This document shows positions 1-5,489 of a DNA stretch of 11,647 nt, in pieces. How positions within the stretch are numbered: the first letter of the stretch is position 1; every line of letters starts with the position of its first letter. The stretch comes from Pavlovales sp. CCMP2436. Lineage: Eukaryota; Haptophyta; Pavlovophyceae; Pavlovales. Under the pieces are notes generated by a model. It saw only the letters and a list, made by a program, of their open reading frames with translations, was not told the origin of the DNA and did no database searches. The translations under genes and the position numbers were made by a program. The stretch is taken from NCBI GenBank assembly GCA_026770615.1, contig MU631535.1, positions 11,895 through 23,541 on the forward strand, read 5' to 3'.

Positions 1-96
1 AGGGAGGGGTATGGTGAGGGAGGGGTATGGTGAGGGAGGGGTATGGTGAGGGAGGGGTATGGTGAGGGAGGGGTATGGTGAGGGAGGGGAATGGTA
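1..96. repeat. 16-bp G-rich minisatellite, six tandem units
   Basis: Six head-to-tail units of AGGGAGGGGTATGGTG start at 1, 17, 33, 49, 65 and 81. The first five are identical and the sixth has two changes (GGGGAATGGTA). The array probably continues beyond the left edge. The strand is strongly G-rich with regular G-runs, so G-quadruplex formation is possible. It grades directly into TTTAGGG/GGTTAGGG-like sequence, which is why I read it as subtelomere-like; that reading is inference. Confidence 0.95.
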
Positions 97-430
97 AGGT
101 TTAGGGCAACGCGCGTCATACTACAGGTCAGGGTTATGGTAAGGGTTACGGTTGATTAGCATCAGCGCGTCGGAGCACACGCAACGCGCATCGTATTGAA
201 ATGAGAAAAGTAAAACGATCTGGAAGAAGAAGTTGAATGCACGTCATACTACACATGAGGGTTACGGTGAGGGGTATGGTGAGGGTTGTGGTTACAATGA
301 CTAGGATCAGGGGTAGGACCAGGGTTAGGACCAGGGTTAGTGCGTCGGAGCACACACAACGCGCATCGTACTACACATGAGGGTTATGGTGAGGGTTATG
401 GTGCGTCGGAGCAGAAGGTACGTCGGAGCA
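97..430. repeat. Degenerate telomere-like higher-order repeat
   Basis: A composite unit recurs about every 120-130 bp, starting near 108, 239 and 357. Each has a CAACGCGC/GCACGTCATACTACA-type block followed by runs of GGGTTATGGTGAGGG. A second block, GCGTCGGAGCACAC followed by CAACGCGCATCGTA, occurs near 166 and 341, with partial copies near 403 and 420. Motifs such as GGTTTAGGG and GGTTAGGACC resemble plant/algal-type telomere repeats. No coding region is supported; open frames here are by-products of the repeat. Confidence 0.85.
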
Positions 431-460
431 GACAGCCTGGTGCAGTTCAGGGAGTGCAGT

Positions 461-850
461 CTAGGGGTAATGCACCCCCCCTATTAATTTTTTCAATTCA
501 ATTCGAGATGCACACCTGCGCCTTCGCTTGTTCTTCGCTCACTCGCAACACAGCAACCAAAAATCAGTTCTAGATATCTAGGAGGAATGCCCCCCCCCCT
601 CTCTATTATTTTCCGAACTAATTCGAGATGCGTACCACGCTAAAAGTATTATTATTTTTTAAAAAGCACTTGCCCCTTCTTTTGCTCTTCACTAGCTCGC
701 AACACAGCACCAAAACAACCGAACACATTACCTAGGAGTAATGCCCCCACCCCCTCCCCCCCTATTTTCTTAAAAATAATTATATGTGCACACCTGTGCC
801 TTTTCTCGCTCTTCGCTCACTTGCAACACAGCACCCACGAATCCAAACAC
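461..850. repeat. Diverged tandem array, about 120-155 bp per unit
   Basis: Three copies of CTAGG(A/G)G(T/G)AATGC followed by a C-run begin at 461, 578 and 732. Each is followed by an AT-rich stretch and then by GCACACCTGYGCCTT (510, 787; strongly altered near 630-675), a TCTTCRCTCACTCGCAACACAGCA block and an A-rich tail. The units differ by substitutions and short indels, so the array is old. Bases 851-1040 carry G-run and AT-rich sequence in which I see nothing else. Confidence 0.85.
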
Positions 851-1035
851 AGTGTCCCGTCCTCCCTCCCCGCGCGCCAAATTCTTACATGCGCTCGCGA
901 GCTGTGTGCATGTGTGTGGGGGGTGGGGGGGGGGAGTGAGTCAGAGTGCAACGTCGGGATTAAATAATATTGAATAATAATAAACCAATCACAACAAACT
1001 CATCATCATCATGATATAATCATAAGATATAATCG

Positions 1036-1165
1036 CACAATAATGGAATCAAATTGAATTGCACAAGAACGGTGCGCCTCACATGTGCAGTCTCGTGAAT
1101 TTAAATAGAATGACTGCACATGTGAGGCGCAACCTTATTGTGGAATTAAATTCGTTTAAATTCTA
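1036..1165. repeat. Long imperfect inverted repeat with 20-bp perfect core arms
   Basis: TGCGCCTCACATGTGCAGTC at 1073-1092 is the exact reverse complement of 1112-1131, separated by 19 AT-rich bases. Similarity continues outward: the reverse complement of about 1050-1072 matches 1132-1155 with several mismatches, giving arms of roughly 45 bp. A third partial copy of the arm, CTCACCTGTGCAGTC, lies at 1193-1207. It could be a small non-autonomous transposon remnant (MITE-like) or a structured RNA; nothing here decides between them. Confidence 0.8.
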
Positions 1166-1341
1166 TTTATAACCACAGCTGGACATCGTCATCTCACCTG
1201 TGCAGTCAGGGCTGAGAGGCAGACTCGCAGATGCTGCTGTGCGTTCTCGGCTGGGCGCGTGGACATGCTAAGCATATCCGGAAATGCCTAAGATGAAGTG
1301 GGGGGGGTAGGGGGGGGGGTTATCGAGCGTGCATGCTACAG

Positions 1342-1377
1342 ATATCCTGAAAATGACTACGAATATCCTGAAAATGA
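1342..1377. repeat. 21-bp tandem repeat ATATCCTGAAAATGA
   Basis: ATATCCTGAAAATGA occurs at 1342-1356 and again at 1363-1377 (period 21), with a diverged relative, ATATCCGGAAATG, near 1275. It lies immediately beyond the point where recognisable E4-like coding sequence ends, so it is part of the rearranged flank rather than of a gene. Confidence 0.8.
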
Positions 1378-1397
1378 AGGAATTTGACGCAGCTCCA

Positions 1398-1600
1398 TTT
1401 CCACCGCCGGGCGCGTAAAAAAGAGAGGAAAAACCTTCCATCGCAAGGCGCGTGCTCGTCCGCGCACTCGACCCCAGAAATAGCATCCCCAAAAAAACGA
1501 AACGAGAAATAGAGAAAAAAAAGAGAGAGAGAAAAAAAAACCCACCTCCATTCCCACCGCAGGGCACGTGCCCGACAGCGCGCTCGGCCGCAGAAAAGCG
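1398..1600. repeat. Triplicated segment at the broken end of the E4-like gene
   Basis: A TTCCAYCGCAGGGCGCGTGC-type segment occurs three times on the plus strand. Copies start near 1398 (short, TTTCCACCGCCGGGCGCG), near 1436 (TTCCATCGCAAGGCGCGTGC) and near 1551 (TTCCCACCGCAGGGCACGTG). The second and third stay similar through the following GCGCRCTCGRCC(C/G)CAGAAA stretch. The copy near 1551 overlaps the last recognisable coding exon on the minus strand; the others lie in A/G-rich (minus: T/C-rich) sequence. This looks like local duplication at an exon-intron edge followed by decay. Confidence 0.7.
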
Positions 1601-2970
1601 CCCAGGATCGAATTCCACTCAAGCGCGAGCACGGCCTCCGCCGCCTCATCCACTCCCATTTCCAGCGGTTTGTCCCGCGCTTTTTGCAGACGCTGGGAAG
1701 CAGCTGCAGGGAGCCACTCGGAGTGAGCCACGGAACACTCGCAGAGCGCCCTGTGCGAACTGAGGCTGACCAGCGCACCGAAGAGCAGTTGCGTGCCTGC
1801 GGAATCTCGCAGGTCCGTCTCGCGCACTTTCTTGGCCAGCGAGGAGAGCGCGGGAAACAGCTAATTATTTTTAGAATTTCGTTTTTACGTTTATTATTAT
1901 TAGTCATTGTTTTCGGATGGGTGGGATATGGTGAGAGAGCCAGAGCTGGAAGTAGGATTGGGTAGGTGTGTGTGTGTGGGGAGGGGAGGGGGGGGGGTGA
2001 CAGTTACCAGTGTGCACAGCGGCTCGGCCGCAGTCTCCTCGGCGGCCAGTGTGAGCAGGCCCGCGGGTAGCGATAGCACCGAGCGCGGGAGCAACGCGCT
2101 GAGCAGTGGGTGTGTCGCCCACAGCGGTAAGGCCTTCGCGAGCTCTATCATTGCAGCCCACCAGCGCGTCGCGAGCACCCGCTTCGCCCGCGCGAGCGCG
2201 CTGAAGGTATCGCGCACAGTTGATCTGCGCGCGATTGTGTGCGCACTGAGTCGCCCGAACGCGCCGGCCAGGAACGCGCACAGCACGCGCTCTGCGTCGC
2301 CGGCGGCGGCGGTTGTTGCCAGCTGGGCGACGAGCGCGCGGGCGCAGGCGTCGACTGCGACATCGGGCTCTGCAAGCGAGAGCGCCCCCGTAGGCAGCTC
2401 AAGCACGGCCTCGGCGAGCCACCCCGCGGCTGCAGCTGTGCCGGGCTGCCCCGTTGGTGCTGTCGCGCCTCGCCTCACGAGGAATACATCGTATGCTGCG
2501 GCGGCCAGTGCATCAATCTCAACTACCATGGGCGTAGGGGCCGGGGTGGGCGCGGGAGGGGCTAGCGGCTGCGCGGGCAAGGCGGGCGTGGGCCTACCTC
2601 CGGCTGGCTGCTCGGCCGCGGCGACCAGCGTCTCGGCCTTGGACACCGTAGGCTGAGGGGTTAGGGCGTGCGTGGGAGTGGCTAGCGGCTGCACGGGCAA
2701 GGTGGGCGAGGGCCCGCATCCGGCTAGCTGTTCGACTGGTGGCGCGCGAGATGGAGAAGCCGTACGGGCCGGGTTCTGCGCGGCTTCGAAGCGGCGGAGG
2801 CGCTTTGAGCGCAGCTCGTCCGCGTCCCCCGCGGGCCCGCCAGGCGGAGCGGCGCCGCCGAGTAGTCCAATGCCGAGGAGGCGGGCCACCACAATCCCGA
2901 GCAGCGCAGTCGCCAGGGTAGCAAGCAGCCAACCTCCGATCAACCCCAACCCAGGAAAGGGAGCTGCCAT
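1546..2970 (-). CDS. Ufd2/UBE4-like ubiquitin E4, N-terminal half with membrane segment (truncated)
   Basis: Reads from ATG at 2970 (context ATCACGATGG). Exon 1 is 2970-2008 (321 codons, phase 0), the intron is 2007-1861 (GTAACT...TTAG) and exon 2 is 1860-1546 (105 codons), giving 426 aa before the signal is lost. Residues 9-42 form a long hydrophobic Gly/Ala/Leu segment. DELRSKRLRRF (51-61) resembles the N-terminal motif of animal UBE4B, and 80-159 is a duplicated Pro-rich linker. From about residue 160 the sequence is helical, with FLAGAF-RL, GLLTLAAEETAAEPLCTL, LFPALSSLAKKV, SEWLP and LGAFLRPSAL in the order seen in the first part of the Ufd2 core. Ufd2 proteins extend ubiquitin chains through a C-terminal U-box; neither the rest of the core nor a U-box is present in 1-1545. 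Membrane anchoring is unusual for this family. The piece is either a pseudogene fragment, or the 3' half lies beyond the left edge. The family call rests on remembered motif similarity. Confidence 0.6.
2494..2733 (-). repeat. In-frame 120-bp duplication encoding a 40-aa Pro-rich repeat
   Basis: Two copies of exactly 120 bp (2733-2614 and 2613-2494) encode residues 80-119 and 120-159 of the E4-like protein. Both start EQ-AG, share LP-QPLA, and end AAA. GCTAGCGGCTGC at 2561 and 2681 shows the spacing on DNA. The copies differ by many substitutions but no frame-breaking indel, so the frame was kept under coding constraint for some time after duplication. Confidence 0.85.
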
Positions 2971-3222
2971 CGTGATCTGTGGAGTTTTGTTTTTAAAGTA
3001 GGGTTGGATCAACGCGCAGGTCCGCCTCGAAGTGCAGCCCTTCGACGAGACCAGGACTGCATGCGAGGCGCGTCCCCCTGCGCGCGCAGCCCCCCCCCCT
3101 CCCACCCCCACCCCCGGCACGTGTCCCCCGCTCCCATCCCTTAGTTTTTAAACAATGTAATAAGAACGATCCGGCCAAGTTGGCTGCCACGGAGACTTCG
3201 GACCCACGTTGCTCCTCGGGCG
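2971..3222. promoter_or_regulatory. Divergent intergenic spacer between E4-like gene and NOP16
   Basis: This 252-bp spacer separates two divergent ATG codons, so it must contain both 5' regions. It holds C-rich tracts (near 3088-3116), TTTTTAAAGTA (2990-3000) near the E4-like start and TTAGTTTTTAAACAATG (3141-3157) near NOP16. No canonical TATA box or conserved motif was recognised. The bidirectional-promoter reading is inferred from gene arrangement only. Confidence 0.5.
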
Positions 3223-3699
3223 ATGGCGAACAAGAAGGCGCGCCAGGGCGCGGCCAAGGTGTCGGTCAAGACGAAGCCCAAGACGCCTGACCGCCACCCC
3301 TCGCTGCCGGGTATCCAAAAGGTCGGCTGGAACAAGAGTGCCACGCTCAGGCAGAACTACACGAAGATGAAGCTCGTCGTCGACGTTAACGCGGCTGTGA
3401 TGCTGCCCGACCCCGCGGACATCCCGCGCGAGCAGGCGCCTATCGAGGGGATCGTGCCGGAGGCGCGTTTCAAGTTCACCCCGCTGCAGATGATGTTTAT
3501 GAACGAGATCAGGCCTTTGATACGCAAATACGGCGACGACTGTGGGCGGATGGCGCGCGACCGCAAACTCAACCAGTGGCAGCGGACGGCGCCGCAGCTC
3601 GAGAGGCTGGTCAAGCACTTCCACGAGACGAAAGCGCATGAGGCGGCGAAGGTCGCGGCGGAGAATCCGGCCGATGACGATTCTGCCGATGACGTGTGA
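3223..3699 (+). CDS. NOP16: Ribosome biogenesis protein NOP16
   Basis: Intronless ORF of 158 aa, ATG in context GGGCGATGG, stop TGA at 3697. NOP16 is a small basic nucleolar protein needed for 60S (large) ribosomal subunit assembly. The family signature is visible: a Lys/Arg-rich N-terminus, then VGWNKSATLRQNYTKMKLVVD (residues about 34-54, the WD/WN-K-T-QNY-LGL block). A central acidic/Pro linker follows, then FTPLQMMFMNEIRPLIRKYG-DCGRMARD-KLNQWQRT (about 86-125), equivalent to the conserved KYG-D-MARD-K-N-Q-T block, then LVKHFHE. The length agrees with the family. The C-terminal tail is Asp/Ala-rich. It is divergently arranged with the E4-like gene. Codons are strongly G/C-ending, as in the other real exons. 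Confidence 0.88.
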   Translation: MANKKARQGAAKVSVKTKPKTPDRHPSLPGIQKVGWNKSATLRQNYTKMKLVVDVNAAVMLPDPADIPREQAPIEGIVPEARFKFTPLQMMFMNEIRPLIRKYGDDCGRMARDRKLNQWQRTAPQLERLVKHFHETKAHEAAKVAAENPADDDSADDV

Positions 3700-4138
3700 A
3701 TCTGCTGTGCGTATGAATGGGGCTCCCGTCACGTTTCTAGCTATGCATGCAAGGCTGACACGTGCAGGCTCTTAGCCTCTTACCAAAGTAGATGGGCTGA
3801 TCTTAGTGCCTGCTTCGCTTGTACGGTAGTATAACACGTACCCGTCCGAGTCTGAATCTGAGACGAGGGAGACCCCGAGGGCCGAGGGTGGTCGATCAGA
3901 TACCAGACTCGCCTACCCCATATATTAATGTAGGGGGGTTCGGGCTGGCGGTACGTTTCAAGTTCAAGTCAGGCTGATCTAAGCGCTCTGATATATGATT
4001 AAGAGTCAGAACTCAAATTTGTTTACAATATTTAAATAACAAATAGATAACATTAATAGAAGCTTGCGAGCCAGAGCTAACTGGGCAGCCTGGAGCGCTT
4101 TATATTATATGAGACTGGCCAGGATCAGACACGGTCAG
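3700..4138. other. Intergenic spacer downstream of NOP16
   Basis: I find no gene, tRNA or rRNA in this stretch. It is mixed in composition, turning AT-rich at 3990-4060 (TTGTTTACAATATTTAAATAAC). GGCTGATCTTAG (3795) and GGCTGATCTAAG (3973) form a short direct repeat. The NOP16 3' UTR and poly(A) site must lie here but no convincing AATAAA was seen. Confidence 0.6.
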
Positions 4139-4745
4139 TGCAAGCAACAGTAGATATATATATTAGCGGCTTAGCATGGTTCAACAGGTATTGTTCAGTC
4201 ACTGGCTTGGTCGACGTCAGGCTGAGGTCGAGCGATCGACCCAAACCCTCATGCACCAGCACTCAAACCAAAGGGTGTGAGTGTGTGCGCCCCGGCCCCC
4301 ACGCCCCGCCTCGGCCGCGCCTCGGCCGCCGCAGCCCTGCCGTGGCGACCGCAGGGAGCAGCATCGTCTTTGTAGCCTTGGTAGCCTTGAGCGGCGTCTC
4401 CGTGTGCGGCTCGCCGCCGCGCGCAGCAGCGCCCTCCGTAAGCGTGCGACGAACATCCACTTGAGGACCCGAGCGAGACGGGTGATCGGTGCCAGCGAGT
4501 ACCTCAAATGGACAGCATCGCGACGCTGCGAGCGCGCACACTGCGGCGGCCGCAGGAAGCAGCATCGTCGTAGCCTTGGTAGCCTTGAGCGGCGTCTCCG
4601 CGTGCGGCCCGCCACCGCGCGCAGCAGCGCCCACCGCAGCGCGCGACGCACATCCACTTCAGGACCCGAGCGAGACGGGTGGTCGAGAGGTGCCAGCGAG
4701 TACCTCGAGTGGACAGCATCGCGCCGCTGCAAGCAACAGTAGATA
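4139..4745. repeat. Two-copy 200-bp repeat bracketed by an 18-bp direct repeat
   Basis: TGCAAGCAACAGTAGATA is identical at 4139-4156 and 4728-4745. Between them, a GC-rich unit of about 200 bp occurs twice, roughly 4345-4543 and 4544-4737. The two copies share GCAGCATCGTC, TAGCCTTGGTAGCCTTGAGC, GGACCCGAGCGAGACGGGTG and GGACAGCATCGCG blocks. Long open frames on both strands are repeat artefacts: the copies differ by indels that shift frame relative to each other. The bracket could be a target-site-like duplication or the edge of a larger repeat unit. Confidence 0.8.
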
Positions 4746-4783
4746 CAGGGTGTCGCGGGCAATCATTGAAGCCGTAGCGTTAG

Positions 4784-4874
4784 GAAGCTGAGCCTCGTTT
4801 TTTTGCATTGTTTGTATGTAATTAAAGCAACTTTAAGTATTGTTTGTATGTAATTTGCTAAGAAGCTCAGCCTC
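4784..4874. repeat. Nested paired direct repeats, AT-rich
   Basis: ATTGTTTGTATGTAATT is repeated exactly at 4807-4823 and 4839-4855 (32 bp apart). The pair is flanked by GAAGCTGAGCCTC (4784-4796) and GAAGCTCAGCCTC (4862-4874). The arrangement suggests a local duplication with one substitution in the outer repeat. From 4875 to 5379, upstream of the sialidase, I see no supported gene; the GC-rich part (5125-5340) has open frames but no recognisable protein. Confidence 0.8.
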
Positions 4875-5379
4875 AAGCTCCAATTTCGCCTTTCTTATTG
4901 CCCGCGATCCCCTGTACTCAGACTACTCCGGAGGTGAGCTCGGCAGCTATAAAAAAATCGAAGAATAAAGGGTTTCGCCGAATCATTGACATGGTATAGG
5001 AGCGAGCTATATAGTCATCTGGGCAGCCCGGCCAATCTCCAATCGCAGCCATGGTCCTCGCCCCCCCACAACCATCGAACAGAAATAGAAATTTCGCCGT
5101 TTTTAGAATTTATGCGCCCCAATTGCAGTCGGCGGCGTGTCGGCGGTTGCCGACTTGCCGTTGCAGCGGTCGCTTAATGCGGGCATGTGGGCGCACGTGC
5201 CAGCACGGCCGGGAGCCCCCGGAGGGCCCGGGCACACTACCGGAGATCCATCGGCACGCGCGGTGGCGCCCAAGCCAGCGCAGCCGACTAAGGCACGCAG
5301 CAGGCAATGGGCGACGCAGCGCTCAGACCATCACAACATTCAGAATAGTCAGACGCTAGCTTGAATCCCTATCATAAAC

Positions 5380-5412
5380 ATATTTTGCGACAGCACAACC
5401 GAAAAATCGGTT
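5380..5412 (+). promoter_or_regulatory. Shared 5' element upstream of the sialidase
   Basis: CATATTTTGCGACAGCACAA followed by CCGAAAAATCGG ends about 80 bp before the sialidase ATG. The same sequence with two substitutions and one extra A lies at 11473-11503 on the minus strand, just before the ATG at 11458, and a shorter form lies at 9889-9922 before DRC8. All three have the same orientation relative to their gene. A core-promoter or 5'-UTR element is the simplest reading. Confidence 0.55.
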
Positions 5413-5489
5413 CACCCTTCTGGACGTTAAAAGTTGAGCCGGCGCCGACAACTGAAACCGCGGCTGCTCGGCGCGGTTGGTCGAGCCCG

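Noticed and set aside
1..430. CRISPR-like array in the left repeats
   Set aside because: Units are contiguous or degenerate without unique spacers, and the context is eukaryotic.
1907..2656. 249-aa plus-strand frame opposite the E4-like gene
   Set aside because: Ala/Ser-rich shadow of the minus-strand gene; no motif and poor coding logic compared with the opposite strand.
3148..3732. 194-aa minus-strand frame opposite NOP16
   Set aside because: Antisense shadow created by G/C-ending codons of NOP16.
4217..4762. Long Arg-rich open frames on both strands
   Set aside because: They are by-products of the GC-rich 200-bp repeat. Equivalent copies are out of frame with each other, and no domain is recognisable.
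4945..4960. CTATAAAAAAATC, TATA-like
   Set aside because: It is about 540 bp upstream of the sialidase ATG with no supported gene starting nearby; AT-rich spacer makes this likely by chance.
5361..5489. Upstream extension of the sialidase frame
   Set aside because: No ATG in this stretch, and it contains the shared 5' element, so it is more likely leader or promoter than coding.
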